DNA of 64,000 nucleotides from JAICKM01 sp038228295 (GCA_038228295.1 JBBRPH010000004.1:62001-126000), one strand, 5' to 3'; shown: positions 1 through 9,450, counted from the first letter of the stretch. Numbers and translations: made by a program. Notes: generated from the sequence alone by a model not told the origin.

Positions 1-2
1 AA

Positions 3-824
3 GCCCTCAAAAAGCTGGGTGGTTCGGCCTCGATCACGGAATTGAACGAAGAGGTCATACGTAGCCTGAATCTAACTGAGGCCGATATTACACAGCCACA
101 TAGACCAAATGATCGTCAAACCGAAATAGAGTACCGGCTGGCGTGGTCCCGTAGTTATCTTAAAAATTTCGGTCTAATTGAAAATTCAGGCCGTGGTATT
201 TGGATCATCACAGGAAAAGGTAACGCATTTGAGCACGTGAACCCAATAGAAGTTACCAGAGCCGTAAATAAAGCGCGGAAGCGCACGCAGAATGAGCCGG
301 AAGATCGCCTGCCTGAGTCGCTACCCATAGCCTCAAGTGCAGTAGACGAAGCTGTATTGGAACAAAGTTGGAAAGACCAACTGTTGGCAACGCTGCGCGG
401 TCTCGCGCCGGATGCGTTTGAGCGGCTGTGCCAGCGATTATTGCGCGAGTCGGGTTTTGTCGAAGTGAAAGTCACAGGACGCACGGGCGATGGTGGGATT
501 GACGGCGTGGGGCGGGTGAAGATCGGCGGGTTGCTGGGCTTTCCGATTGTGTTTCAATGCAAGCGGTATCAGGGCAGCGTTGGGTCGAGTGTGGTGCGCG
601 AGTTTCGCGGCGCGATGATGGGCCGTGCTGACCGAGGACTGATTCTCACCACCGGCACCTTCACCCGTGACGCACGCCAGGAGGCCACCCGTGACGGTGT
701 GCCGCCGATTGACCTACTGGATGGCGACGAATTGCTGGATAAGTTGAAAGAGTTACGGCTCGGTGTGACTGTGCAAATGATTGAAGAGGTCGGCGTAGAT
801 ATGCACTGGTTCCAGGCGATTTAG
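3..824 (+). CDS. mrr: Mrr-type restriction endonuclease (5' truncated by window edge)
   Basis: The reading frame is open from base 3, before any start codon (the first in-frame TTG is at 42), so the N-terminus lies outside the window. The first residues (ALKKLGGSASITELNEEV) match the winged-helix N-terminal domain of Mrr proteins. The C-terminal half has the Mrr/PD-(D/E)xK core: LLRESGF, then GDGGIDG (metal-binding Asp) and FQCKRY (the QxK pair), followed by the usual GRADRGLILTTGTFT segment. Mrr enzymes cleave modified or foreign DNA. It is followed by a convergent transporter gene, and no modification methylase is visible inside the window. Confidence 0.88.
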   Translation, partial: ALKKLGGSASITELNEEVIRSLNLTEADITQPHRPNDRQTEIEYRLAWSRSYLKNFGLIENSGRGIWIITGKGNAFEHVNPIEVTRAVNKARKRTQNEPEDRLPESLPIASSAVDEAVLEQSWKDQLLATLRGLAPDAFERLCQRLLRESGFVEVKVTGRTGDGGIDGVGRVKIGGLLGFPIVFQCKRYQGSVGSSVVREFRGAMMGRADRGLILTTGTFTRDARQEATRDGVPPIDLLDGDELLDKLKELRLGVTVQMIEEVGVDMHWFQAI

Positions 825-846
825 ATCGCAAGCCGGGTATTCCTGC

Positions 847-1797
847 TTACTGTGCGTCGGCCGCCGCCGATTGCCGGCCGGCGCCGGCTGACTGTCGCCC
901 GACCAGCAAGCCCGCACCCAGGATCAGCGCCCCGCCCAGCAGTTGCGTAGGGTGGATCGATTCGCCTAAGACCAGTGCGGCCAGCACGAGTGTGAAGACC
1001 GGCTCGCCGGTGCTGAGGATGCTGGCACGCGCCGGACCGAGGCGGGCCAGTCCGGCCACGAATGCACCAATCGCCAGTACGGTGCTGACCAGGGCAACCC
1101 CGACCAGCGCAAACCAGCCGGTGGCGGTGATGCCGCCGCGCAAGGTGCCTCCCGCCACCCCTGCGCCGAGGTAGACTAGCGCCGCCGCGCTGATGATGTA
1201 GGTGGCGGCGACCAGCGGCGGCACCCCGGCAGTGATACGCGTGCCGGCGATGATGTAGAGCGCGTAGATGCCCGCAGCGGCCAGTCCCCAGGCAATGCCC
1301 ACGGGATCTACCGTGGCCGGTAGCGCGTCCGGTCCACCCAACACCAGCGCGCAGCCCAGCAGGGCCAGCCCCAGCGCAGCGATCCCCACGCGGGTGAGCG
1401 GCTGGTGCAGTACCGCCCAGGCCAGCACCGCCACCAGCGCCGGATAGAGATAGAGCAACAACCCGGTAGTCGCGGCGGGCACGGTCTGCAAGGCGGTGAA
1501 AAAGGCGAACGATTGGCCGACATAGCCTACCGCGCCCATCGCCAGCAGGCCCAGCAACGTGCGGCGCGGCAGCCGTGGCGACACGCGGCGCCCTGCCAAC
1601 AGCCCCCACATGACCACGGCCGCCAGACTGAAGCGCCCAGCCAGCAGCGTCGGCAGTCCCAAGCCGGCGGCATAGGCCAGCTTGCCGAAGATCGCCAACG
1701 CGCCGAAGCCTGCCGCCGACAGTAGCAGCCAAATCACGCCCCCATCCAGCCGCCCGCGCAGCCCTGCCGCTGCTACAGCGGATCGGTCACTTACCAT
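847..1797 (-). CDS. EamA/DMT-family inner-membrane exporter
   Basis: This 316-aa protein has about ten hydrophobic segments arranged as two tandem EamA repeats (roughly residues 20-150 and 165-300). The family's conserved small-residue helices are present, including GxxxALQTVPAATTGLLLYLYPALVAVLAW and, in the second half, ARLGPARASILSTGEPVFTLVLAALVLGE. The family exports metabolites or amino-acid-like compounds; the substrate cannot be told from sequence. The ATG at 1797 is chosen because an AGGGAGG ribosome-binding site lies 8 nt upstream. It stands alone, convergent with the Mrr gene. Confidence 0.9.
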   Translation of the reverse strand: MVSDRSAVAAAGLRGRLDGGVIWLLLSAAGFGALAIFGKLAYAAGLGLPTLLAGRFSLAAVVMWGLLAGRRVSPRLPRRTLLGLLAMGAVGYVGQSFAFFTALQTVPAATTGLLLYLYPALVAVLAWAVLHQPLTRVGIAALGLALLGCALVLGGPDALPATVDPVGIAWGLAAAGIYALYIIAGTRITAGVPPLVAATYIISAAALVYLGAGVAGGTLRGGITATGWFALVGVALVSTVLAIGAFVAGLARLGPARASILSTGEPVFTLVLAALVLGESIHPTQLLGGALILGAGLLVGRQSAGAGRQSAAADAQ

Positions 1798-2017
1798 GCT
1801 TGAAACCTCCCTATTTCCTGCCCTGCCGCTATCGTATCATACCATGTTATGCCTTACCGTATCTGCCGGCTACTCACCTTCGATCCTCTGCTAGGGAAGG
1901 CACGCCACTTGCTTCTAGGGACGATATTAACCAACTGACGTAATAACGAAGAGCAGGTGTCGTGGGCCGCCTGACTAGTGTGACCGCTCTAGCGGGAGCC
2001 AGAATCAGGATCGAACG
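1798..2017. other. Divergent intergenic region
   Basis: This 220-nt spacer lies between the EamA exporter (minus) and the GGDEF gene (plus). It contains the AGGGAGG ribosome-binding site of the exporter. An AGGA sits 7 nt before the TTG start of the GGDEF gene. A TATGAT -10-like box faces the exporter, but no convincing -35 accompanies it. No hidden gene was recognised. Confidence 0.6.
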
Positions 2018-3232
2018 TTGCTACAGCGCGTCGCCGCTATTCTCCAGGATCATCTGGAGGAAATTGTCCGTGGTTGGGTTGCCGATTTACGGCAGACCCC
2101 GCAAACGGAAATTCATAATGAACTACTCTCGGCCCAAATTGTAGACGGCATGAAGGCGCTGATCACTAACGTTGCTACTACAATTGAGCAGGGAGTTGCA
2201 CCCGACGTCGAAACGGCGCAAGCTGCGGGCGCAGCGGAACTACTCAGCCCGCGTCTATCTGCCGACGTTGTGCCGTCCCTGCCGGCCCAGGTTGCGCCGG
2301 AGCCGCAGGTGTTACCCCCGGAAGTGCCGGCACCGACCGAGGCGCCGGCGGGCCGACAAGCCGATCCGCGCTATCGCCGTTTTTACCGCGCTCGCTCTGC
2401 ATCCGGCAGCGGCGAGCGCCCACCTGATCCGACTCTGGCCGCCGAATCGCTGCGGCGGGCATTAGCTGTAGCCGCGCATAGCGGCCGCTTACGCCAACAA
2501 CAAGGCTACGAAATCAATGAAGTGGTGCAAGAATACGTACATTTGCGTCGCCGCTTTTGGCAGACGCTAGGCCGTAAAATGCGCCGCACCGACCGCGCCG
2601 CCGTCCAACTGGCGATCTATATGGACGGCTTGCTGGATGATTTGCTTATTGCCACGGTGCAGACCTATCAAGACGCCACTTTGCATGAGCTGGAACGGCG
2701 TGCGGTGCGTGACCCCCTGACCGGTTTATTTAACCATAGTTATTGTTGGGAGCGTATCTACGAGGAAGTGCGCCGCTATCGCCGTTACACTACCTCATTT
2801 ACGGTGATGCTGATCGATCTAGATCATCTGAAGCAAAGCAACGACACCTACGGGCATCAGGTGGGCGACCGCGTGGTGGTTCATGTGGCCGAGGCGATGC
2901 GCGCTGTCGCGCGTAGTAGCGACATTCTTTGCCGTTATGCCGGTGACGAGTTTGTGATGATTCTGCCGGGCTGCGAAAAAGCCGACGCAGTGGTGCTGGC
3001 TGAGCGCCTGCGGGTGTGTGCCCAGCAGCCGCTACTGACGGGAGACGGGCTGCATCTTATCCGTCAGATGGAGGCGTCTTTACCCGCCACAAGCATTGTA
3101 CCTACGGTCTCGATCGGTCTGGCGACCTGCCCCAGTGATGCGCGGGTAGCTGAGGCGTTAATCGCCCAGGCTGACGGCGCGCTCTACCGCGCCAAAGCCG
3201 CAGGCCGCAATACTATTCGATCATTGGGATGA
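2018..3232 (+). CDS. Diguanylate cyclase with RsbRD-like N-terminal sensor
   Basis: The 404-aa soluble protein ends in a GGDEF domain (about 230-404): RDPLTGLFN, DLDHLKQSNDTYGHQVGD and the active-site loop as AGDEF near residue 308, a variant often active in c-di-GMP synthesis. No RxxD inhibitory site is seen. The N-terminal part resembles the RsbRD_N helical sensor (EEIVRGWVADLRQ; EINEVVQEYVHLRRRFW), but the two halves are separated by about 90 residues of Pro/Ala-rich sequence (about 68-145). The TTG start at 2018 is supported by AGGA 7 nt upstream. Role inferred: links a stressosome-like input to c-di-GMP signalling. Confidence 0.88.
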   Translation: MLQRVAAILQDHLEEIVRGWVADLRQTPQTEIHNELLSAQIVDGMKALITNVATTIEQGVAPDVETAQAAGAAELLSPRLSADVVPSLPAQVAPEPQVLPPEVPAPTEAPAGRQADPRYRRFYRARSASGSGERPPDPTLAAESLRRALAVAAHSGRLRQQQGYEINEVVQEYVHLRRRFWQTLGRKMRRTDRAAVQLAIYMDGLLDDLLIATVQTYQDATLHELERRAVRDPLTGLFNHSYCWERIYEEVRRYRRYTTSFTVMLIDLDHLKQSNDTYGHQVGDRVVVHVAEAMRAVARSSDILCRYAGDEFVMILPGCEKADAVVLAERLRVCAQQPLLTGDGLHLIRQMEASLPATSIVPTVSIGLATCPSDARVAEALIAQADGALYRAKAAGRNTIRSLG

Positions 3233-3355
3233 TTGGCACGGGGCTTGCTCTAGCTGACCAGGCAACTGCACAATTCTCCTAATTTTCCTATTCTCCTGTT
3301 TAGCTATTTATTCCAGTTTAAGTGAAGTGGCCGTACATAGGGTTCTAAAAGCAGT

Positions 3356-3376
3356 GGTTCTGAATTCTGAAAGTGG
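3356..3376 (+). repeat. Short heptamer repeat before the permease gene
   Basis: Three consecutive 7-mers of related sequence (GGTTCTG, AATTCTG, AAAGTGG) lie directly upstream of the permease ribosome-binding site. The reverse complement contains ATTCAGAAC, which also occurs in the arrays near 35434 and 58388. Weak on its own; listed because it matches the pattern seen elsewhere in the window. Confidence 0.4.
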
Positions 3377-3385
3377 AGCAAGGCG

Positions 3386-4801
3386 ATGAAAACCCCCGAC
3401 CAATCGGATATGCACCTCTATGGTAGCGAAGGAAAAGATAGCGCCAAGCCTTTCGCTGTCTCGACTTTCTTGCCTAGTAGCAAACCCAGCGGTCCGCAAC
3501 TCTCGATCAGCACTAGTACGATCATCCGTATTTGCTTGGTGGTCTTAGGTATTGCACTGTTTGCCTATCTGACCTATCGCATCCTACCGGTGTTGCTGCT
3601 GCTACTGATCGGCGTGATGCTGGCGACCGCTATTGAGCCGGTGGTGACAAAGCTGCGGCGTGGACCGTTCAGCCGTAGCCAGGGTGTGCTGATCGTCTAC
3701 AGCGGAATCTTTGCCGTGCTGGTACTAATCGGTTATCTGATCATTCCAGTGTTCATCAATCAGGTCGGCGAGGTCGTCACCAATCTGCCGAAAAGTGTAG
3801 ATGGTCTACAGACCTGGGCTAATTCACTCAAACCGGGGATTTTCCATGATCAGGCGGTGAATGCGGCTACAGCGCTAGGTTCGTTTTTCCCTAAGCCGGG
3901 CACCGCTTCGACTACCACGCCCGTCACCCAGGAACAGGCAGCCAATGTGGGCGCGGCGGCGCTGAGTTTGGCGGAAGGCGCATTGTCGGCGATTCTGCTG
4001 TTCGTGATTGCGTTCTACTGGATGACGGAGCGCACGCTGGTGAAGCGGTCATTGGTCTCGTTGCTACCGGCCGACCGGGGCAACCGCATCCGCCGCGTAT
4101 GGGACGAGATCGAGGTCAAGGTCGGCGGCTGGGTGCGCGGTCAGCTAACGCTAATGGGACTGGTCGGCCTGATCAGCGCGGTCGGCTATTTTTCTATCGG
4201 CGTGCGCTACTGGCCGGCGTTGGCCCTGTTTATTGCCATTGCCGAAGCGATTCCGCTGGTCGGCCCCTACATCGGCACGGCCCCGGCCATATTGGTGGCT
4301 TTGACCCAACCGGACAACGACGGGATGCCTGCGGTACTACACTTAGATAATATGGGTGGCGTGACTCGTGCCCTGCTAGTAGCGGTTTTTGCCGTCCTAT
4401 TGCAGACGGTCGAGGGCAACGTGCTGGTGCCGCGCATCATGCGAAACAGCGTCGGCATCAGCGCGCTCACAGTGATTGCTAGCCTGCTGATCGGCTCGGC
4501 CCTGGCTGGGCTGCCGGGTGCCTTGCTAGCCGTGCCGACGGCCGGGGCGATCCAGGTGATCGTGGCTGATTTGCGAACTGCTGCCGAGGCCAAGGCCGCC
4601 GACGAGCAACGGCAGGCTGAACTGGCGGTAGCCGAAGAGGAAAAGGCCGCCGAGCAGGAAGCCGCCGCCCAGCTTGTCTTGCCCGGCTCTGAGGCTATGA
4701 GCGCCGACACGCCGCAGCTGATCCTACCGGGCACGCCCGATGTGCCTGCCGCCTCCGCCCCGGTCGCTGCTGTTGTTGCCGGCGTCAAGCCGACGAGGTG
4801 A
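3386..4801 (+). CDS. AI-2E/PerM family permease
   Basis: The 471-aa membrane protein has the AI-2E transporter (PerM/UPF0118) arrangement. A cytosolic N-terminus is followed by helices about 45-110, a soluble loop, helices about 185-215, the family block GGWVRGQLTLMGLVGLISAVGY, and the C-terminal bundle with EAIPLVGPYIGTAPA and VEGNVLVPRIM. A Glu/Ala-rich coiled tail after residue 390 carries a doubled motif, QLVLPGSE and QLILPGTP. The ATG is preceded by GGAGCAAGG. Family members export small molecules or act in Na+/H+ exchange; the substrate here is unknown. Confidence 0.88.
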   Translation: MKTPDQSDMHLYGSEGKDSAKPFAVSTFLPSSKPSGPQLSISTSTIIRICLVVLGIALFAYLTYRILPVLLLLLIGVMLATAIEPVVTKLRRGPFSRSQGVLIVYSGIFAVLVLIGYLIIPVFINQVGEVVTNLPKSVDGLQTWANSLKPGIFHDQAVNAATALGSFFPKPGTASTTTPVTQEQAANVGAAALSLAEGALSAILLFVIAFYWMTERTLVKRSLVSLLPADRGNRIRRVWDEIEVKVGGWVRGQLTLMGLVGLISAVGYFSIGVRYWPALALFIAIAEAIPLVGPYIGTAPAILVALTQPDNDGMPAVLHLDNMGGVTRALLVAVFAVLLQTVEGNVLVPRIMRNSVGISALTVIASLLIGSALAGLPGALLAVPTAGAIQVIVADLRTAAEAKAADEQRQAELAVAEEEKAAEQEAAAQLVLPGSEAMSADTPQLILPGTPDVPAASAPVAAVVAGVKPTR

Positions 4802-5019
4802 GGCGTGAAATGTGATTACGTTAAGGTAGCGCGTGTGATGTAGCGACGCTGTTTGCCGCGCTGGGGAGCATCTAATCTGGTGTAGGGGTTCCACATTCCG
4901 CCTTTAGCAAAGGGGCCGGAGGGCGACCACCGCTGACGGGTGTCAGGTGGCCGCCGACCGGGACCAGTTGCAGCAAGGGCCGCCGGCGCCCGGCACGCCG
5001 GGCGGGGCGATTTGGGGGA
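4802..5019. other. Convergent intergenic region with a GC-rich hairpin
   Basis: The spacer between the permease (plus) and the FlgD-Ig-like gene (minus) holds a hairpin at about 4927-4950 (CCACC/GTGG and CTGAC/GTCAG around a GGGT loop, one bulge). It has no T-run, so it is not a typical intrinsic terminator. An open frame crosses this interval but has no family signature. Confidence 0.5.
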
Positions 5020-5448
5020 TCAGCCTTGCAACGCCTGATCGCTACCGCCAAAGTGAGTAGGGGCCGAAGTGGCCCGGCCCCAAGAGGGCAACCGCAACGA
5101 GACATCGGAAGCGAGGGTGGCGATTGCCGGATGATGAACAAGATCCAGGGTAGTACAGAGCGGCGTAAGGTCGGTGGGCCGGCGGTCGCGGCCCATGCCG
5201 AACAGTTCCAGGCGGTAACAACCGGGGGCTAACGGCCAGCCGTCAGGGTCGTGCCCCTGCCAAACCAGTGTATTAGCCCCGACGCGCACCCGCAGATCGC
5301 CCAGGCTGAGAACCCAGCCGCCTGCCGCTGTGCACACCACCAACGTCGCAAAGCCCTCTTCCGCCGCAGCGAAATGAATCCGCACCTGCTCAGTGTTGGG
5401 ATCGAAGCTGGGGAGATCGGTATGTAGGTCGCTTAACAGCTGGGGCAT
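5020..5448 (-). CDS. Small FlgD-Ig-like domain protein
   Basis: The 142-aa protein has the FlgD_ig-like pattern: VRIHFAAAEEGFATLVVCTAAG, then NTLVWQGHDPDGWPLAPGCYRLELFG, which mirrors the xxWDGxDxxGxxxxxGxYxxxl hallmark of FlgD and gliding-motility-like Ig modules. No signal peptide is evident. AGGAGG lies 9-10 nt before the ATG. It lies 157 nt downstream of the SARP regulator on the same strand and may be cotranscribed. A stand-alone cytosolic FlgD-Ig domain is unusual; the function is unknown. Confidence 0.65.
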   Translation of the reverse strand: MPQLLSDLHTDLPSFDPNTEQVRIHFAAAEEGFATLVVCTAAGGWVLSLGDLRVRVGANTLVWQGHDPDGWPLAPGCYRLELFGMGRDRRPTDLTPLCTTLDLVHHPAIATLASDVSLRLPSWGRATSAPTHFGGSDQALQG

Positions 5449-5605
5449 CGTGGGTCTCCTCCTTGCCGGGTGCAGGTCATAGGTGCCTATGTCGTCGGTA
5501 GGTGTTGAGGAGACTATAGCAAGGGGTTATCGTAAGAGTGTCGTAAGGCGCGACCCGTGCGCTCACTAGCCGATGACATTTTGGCACATAACACGCCGTG
5601 TTGGA

Positions 5606-8600
5606 TCAGGTATGCCGTGCTGCTTGACGCAACGCCGCCAAATCGCGTTGAAGAGTACGGAGCGACACGCCAAAGCTGCGGGCTAGGTCCGCTTCATCAA
5701 GCGTGTCCCCGCGCTGGGCGGCATCTCGGTAGAGGACGCGCAGTTCAGCGCGCCGGCCGGCAACCTTGCGCTCTAGTTTCTCGCCGGCCGATCCCCCAGC
5801 CGGCGAGAGCACAGCGCCGGCCGTGGCGGCGTGTGACTCCCAAGCGGCACGCAATTGGCGAGACTCACGCACACCTTCCAGATAGGCAGCGCGTAACTCC
5901 GGGCCGCAGCCGGCGGCCACCGCCAGCAACCGGGCGTACCCCCGTTCCAACACGGCGGCGGCTTCGACGGCTTGGCCGAGCGCGGTCAGCACCACCCAGC
6001 TATGGGTCAGCACCTCCACAGTTGGGTCGGTCCAACTCTGATCCGCAGCATCGACCGCCGGTAGCGCGGCTAGTGCGGCGGCCACAGCGCGGCGGGCAGT
6101 GCCGGCCCGCCGCAGACCCAGGTGCGCGCGGGCCAGGTGGATCGCGAACAGGGCGCTGTACTGCGCGCTGTCGGGTTCGCCCAGTTCTTGCCATAGGACA
6201 TGGCCGCGTAGCAGAGTATCGCGTCCGGCTTCGTATAGTCCCTGATCCAGAAGATAATCGCCGAGCGCCAACAGCGCGAGCATGGTCATAAACCGTGCGC
6301 CCGCCGCTTCCAGCAGCCGTAGCGCTTCCGTCAGATCGGCGCGGGCCGGGCCGCTGGCACCGAGGGCCGCCTGGAGTTGGCCGCGCGTCATCAGGAGCAT
6401 TCCGATGTCCTGATCGCTTTGGGCTAAGGTCGCCAGTTCGAGCGCGTGCGTCAGGTGTAGTTGGGCCGCGTCATAAGCACCGAAGCGACAGAGGAGTTCG
6501 GCGAGGTTTTGGTGCGCCGTCTCCTGTTGGACTAACGAGCCGGTCTGCTCGGCGATGTTACCGAAGCGGCGGAACAGGTCATAGGCTGCCTGTGGAGTAC
6601 TCACGAAGATCGCTAGGTTGTTGAGGATGCGCGCTTCTAGGTCAAGCGCGTAGGGCAACTCGCGCACCTCGGTCAGCGCCGCTTCGAGTAAGGCCACGGC
6701 TTGGGCCACCGCGCCTTGCTGGCCGTGGACGGCGCCCAGCAGGTTGAGTGCTTCGACCGCCCCGCGCCCGTCGCCGATGGAGCGATACTCGGCGCGCGCG
6801 GCCTCGGCAGCATGGATCGCGGCAGCGTGATTGCCGCTGCGGATTTGCAGCCGGGTCAGTTGGATCAGAATGCGCGCCATGGCCGGGCGGTTCTGCCCGC
6901 GTTCGGCCAGGGCATATGCTTCGTCCAAGTCCGCCTGGGCATCGGCATAGCGAGTGCGCGAGATGCGGTCGGCACTGCGCCGGGCCAGTGCATCGGCCAA
7001 GCGGCCCGGTTGCCCGCCGTCGCGGGCGGTCGCCACCAGCCAGTTGAGGTCGGCGGTGGCCGCCGCCACACGCTCCAGCCGCGCATTGACTGCCGCCCGC
7101 CCGGCGATCAGCGCGTAGAAGCGTTCGCTCTCGGCGGTAGGCAGCAGGTCCGGCTCGGCCTGTAGAGACCCCAGCGCCTGATCGTAGAAGGTCAGTGCCT
7201 CGCGATGGGCGAAGGCGGCGACGGCGCGCTCGGCCGCCTCCTGCAAATAAGGGATCGCGTGGGCCATATCCCCGCCGGCGACCCAATGGTGGGCCAACTG
7301 CTCGACCGGAGCGGCCCCTTCGGCCTCTAACGCGCCCGCTGCCAGCCGATGCAAATGCCGCCGGCGCGGGCCGCTGATGCCACTATAGGCCACTTCCAGC
7401 ACTTTGTGGTGAGCAAACGCATAGCCGTCGTCGGATTCCAGCCAGAGTTGGTGGCGCAACAGTTCATCGGCCGGCCCGATTACCGCATCGGGAGTAGAGC
7501 CGCTGGCCCGCCAGAGCAAGCGTTCCGGTACCTGGCGGCCCAGCACCGCGCCGACCTCGATTATCGCACGGGCGGCGGGGGTGAGGCGCGACAACCGCTG
7601 TTCCAACACGCGCCGCACCCCGACCGGCGTGGGGAGGGCTGTGTAGCCGCCGTCGGGCGTGTGCCAAGTGCCGTCGGCCCGGCGCGTCAGTACATTACGC
7701 TCGGCCCAAAAGCGCATTGTTTCCAACGCAAAAAACGGATTGCCCTCGGTCTCGCCCCAGAGGTGGGCGCTGAACTGCGGCGCAGGCGTGGGTAGGCCCA
7801 GCGCCGCCTGCACCAGCCGGCCTACAGCCTCCTGCGATAGCCGTTCGACCGGTAAATAATCGAGCATCCCCTGGACTTCTAGGTTTCGTAGCGTGGCGGC
7901 AAGGGCAGGCGCGCCCGCTAGGTCTTCGCCCCGTGCTGTCGCCAACATTCGCAAACCCACGCCGCTACTCCGCAGGCGTGGCAGCGCGTATTGCAGCAGA
8001 TCCAGCGTGGCCGGGTCTACCCATTGCACGTCTTCCAGGACAAACAGGTGTGGCCCGCCGGCGGCTAGGGCCAGCAGATAGCGCGTCAACGCTTCCCACA
8101 GACGGAGGCGATCCTGATCGGGCGGCAGGCTGATGGGCGGCGGTAGGCCGGGGAACAGGGTAGCCAGTTCGGGCATCAGGCGGCTGACCTCGCTGAGCCA
8201 GATCGGTTCGAGCGTGGGTGGGCCGCCCAGACGCAAACCTACCCGCAAGGCATCCACCAGACCGGCGTAGGGCAACGGCGCGGCCAACGGTTGGTAGTGC
8301 CCCCAAAGGACAAACATACGCCGACCATAAGCAGCTTCCGCCGTGTCAAAGGCAAGGCGCGTTTTGCCCACGCCCGCTTCACCTTGCAAGAGCAGCATCG
8401 GCGGGTGGGGCCGCGGCGCGGCCAGCCAAGCGGCCAAGGTGGCTTGTTGCGCGGCGCGGCCCACTAACGGCAGCCGCCGGATATTGCTGCCCAATGTGTG
8501 CAGCGTATCGGCTCCTGCGCCTCCTAGCGGCACCGGCGCGGCGACCAACGGCGTGATCTGCGGCGCGAAGCCCCGCCCATCCAATGCGGACGACAGTATA

Positions 8601-9373
8601 CCGAGTGCGGAGTGCGTAGGGGTGTCGTCTAAAACGGTGCCGGCGTGCATCAGGGTATAGAGGGTGACCGTCTCGGCTTCCGGTTCTAGGTTTAGGTCGG
8701 CGGTCAGCACGGCGCGTAGGGTGGCGAATTGTTGCAAAGCCCGGTCGCGGCGGCCCAGCCGGTAGTAGAAGCGCATCAATTGGCGGGTTACATCTTCGCG
8801 GTAGGGGTCGGCGGTCAGCAAGCGGGCGGCAACGGCGGCGGCATCCTCCCAGGCGGCGGCGGCGGCGGCACCGGCCATCAACCGGCCCAGGCAGCCCAGA
8901 TAGACTTGGCGCAACCGCTCCCGCTCCAGCAGCACCCAATCTTCGTAGTAGCCGATAAGTAGATCGCCTCGGTAGAGGTCGGCCGCCACCTGTTGGGCGG
9001 TCGTGTCGGTGGGTTCGCGCAGGGCCGCCTCGAAGCGCCGCACATCATGATCCAGATCGGCGGCGGGGTTGAGGCGCACACTATCGCCCTCGAACAGCAG
9101 TATCGGCTCCGAGGTGAGTGCGCCTGCGGCCGAGTGCGGTTCGAGCAGCGTGCGGATGCGCCATAGCGCATCGCTGAGGTTACGGCGGGCACGGCGCTCC
9201 GGCTGGTCGCCCCAGCACAACCCGGCCAGCAGGCTGCGCGGGTGGCTGCGGTCGTGTGCGGTGAGCAGATACGCCAGCACCAGCGCGGCTTTTTGCGGGG
9301 TCGGCAACGGCAGCGGCTGCCCTGCCCGTTCCAGCCCCAGCCCGCCGAATAGGCGGATCGTTAATGTCGCCAT
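5606..9373 (-). CDS. SARP/BTAD-AAA-TPR transcriptional regulator with C-terminal HTH
   Basis: The protein has about 1255 aa. Residues about 3-95 form an OmpR-like winged helix (LTIRLFGGLGLERAGQPL ... ARRNLSDALWRIRTLL), and about 100-245 the bacterial transcriptional activation domain. An ATPase follows, with Walker A GEAGVGKT (about 331) and Walker B VLEDVQWVD (about 444). Then come a long helical TPR region and, at about 1215-1245, a DeoR/HTH_11-like helix-turn-helix (DEADLARSFGVSLRTLQRDLAALR). The start is set at 9373 because AGGGGTGG lies just upstream; eight extra codons upstream are open. AfsR/MalT-like proteins are signal-responsive activators; two DNA-binding domains in one chain is unusual. 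Confidence 0.9.
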   Translation of the reverse strand: MATLTIRLFGGLGLERAGQPLPLPTPQKAALVLAYLLTAHDRSHPRSLLAGLCWGDQPERRARRNLSDALWRIRTLLEPHSAAGALTSEPILLFEGDSVRLNPAADLDHDVRRFEAALREPTDTTAQQVAADLYRGDLLIGYYEDWVLLERERLRQVYLGCLGRLMAGAAAAAAWEDAAAVAARLLTADPYREDVTRQLMRFYYRLGRRDRALQQFATLRAVLTADLNLEPEAETVTLYTLMHAGTVLDDTPTHSALGILSSALDGRGFAPQITPLVAAPVPLGGAGADTLHTLGSNIRRLPLVGRAAQQATLAAWLAAPRPHPPMLLLQGEAGVGKTRLAFDTAEAAYGRRMFVLWGHYQPLAAPLPYAGLVDALRVGLRLGGPPTLEPIWLSEVSRLMPELATLFPGLPPPISLPPDQDRLRLWEALTRYLLALAAGGPHLFVLEDVQWVDPATLDLLQYALPRLRSSGVGLRMLATARGEDLAGAPALAATLRNLEVQGMLDYLPVERLSQEAVGRLVQAALGLPTPAPQFSAHLWGETEGNPFFALETMRFWAERNVLTRRADGTWHTPDGGYTALPTPVGVRRVLEQRLSRLTPAARAIIEVGAVLGRQVPERLLWRASGSTPDAVIGPADELLRHQLWLESDDGYAFAHHKVLEVAYSGISGPRRRHLHRLAAGALEAEGAAPVEQLAHHWVAGGDMAHAIPYLQEAAERAVAAFAHREALTFYDQALGSLQAEPDLLPTAESERFYALIAGRAAVNARLERVAAATADLNWLVATARDGGQPGRLADALARRSADRISRTRYADAQADLDEAYALAERGQNRPAMARILIQLTRLQIRSGNHAAAIHAAEAARAEYRSIGDGRGAVEALNLLGAVHGQQGAVAQAVALLEAALTEVRELPYALDLEARILNNLAIFVSTPQAAYDLFRRFGNIAEQTGSLVQQETAHQNLAELLCRFGAYDAAQLHLTHALELATLAQSDQDIGMLLMTRGQLQAALGASGPARADLTEALRLLEAAGARFMTMLALLALGDYLLDQGLYEAGRDTLLRGHVLWQELGEPDSAQYSALFAIHLARAHLGLRRAGTARRAVAAALAALPAVDAADQSWTDPTVEVLTHSWVVLTALGQAVEAAAVLERGYARLLAVAAGCGPELRAAYLEGVRESRQLRAAWESHAATAGAVLSPAGGSAGEKLERKVAGRRAELRVLYRDAAQRGDTLDEADLARSFGVSLRTLQRDLAALRQAARHT

Positions 9374-9397
9374 ACTGCCACCCCTACTATAGGGCAT

Positions 9398-9426
9398 ATT
9401 ATACCATATGGTCTTCTGGATGTTTA
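9398..9426 (-). promoter_or_regulatory. Sigma70-type promoter of the SARP regulator gene
   Basis: On the minus strand, TAAACA (9426-9421) and TATAAT (9403-9398) are separated by 17 nt. The predicted transcription start near 9391 lies about 18 nt before the ATG at 9373. Seen directly; activity is inferred. Confidence 0.7.
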
Positions 9427-9450
9427 CCCCTGGTTGCTGCCAAGCGATCC

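Noticed and set aside
821..1732. A 303-codon minus-strand frame overlapping the EamA gene
   Set aside because: It is an Arg/Gly/His-rich out-of-frame shadow of the EamA gene, which has the family sequence and the AGGGAGG site.
4872..5141. An 89-codon minus-strand frame
   Set aside because: Overlaps the FlgD-Ig-like gene out of frame, with no family signal.
5557..6291. A 244-codon plus-strand frame
   Set aside because: Antisense of the SARP gene; Arg/Pro-rich composition typical of shadow frames in GC-rich DNA.
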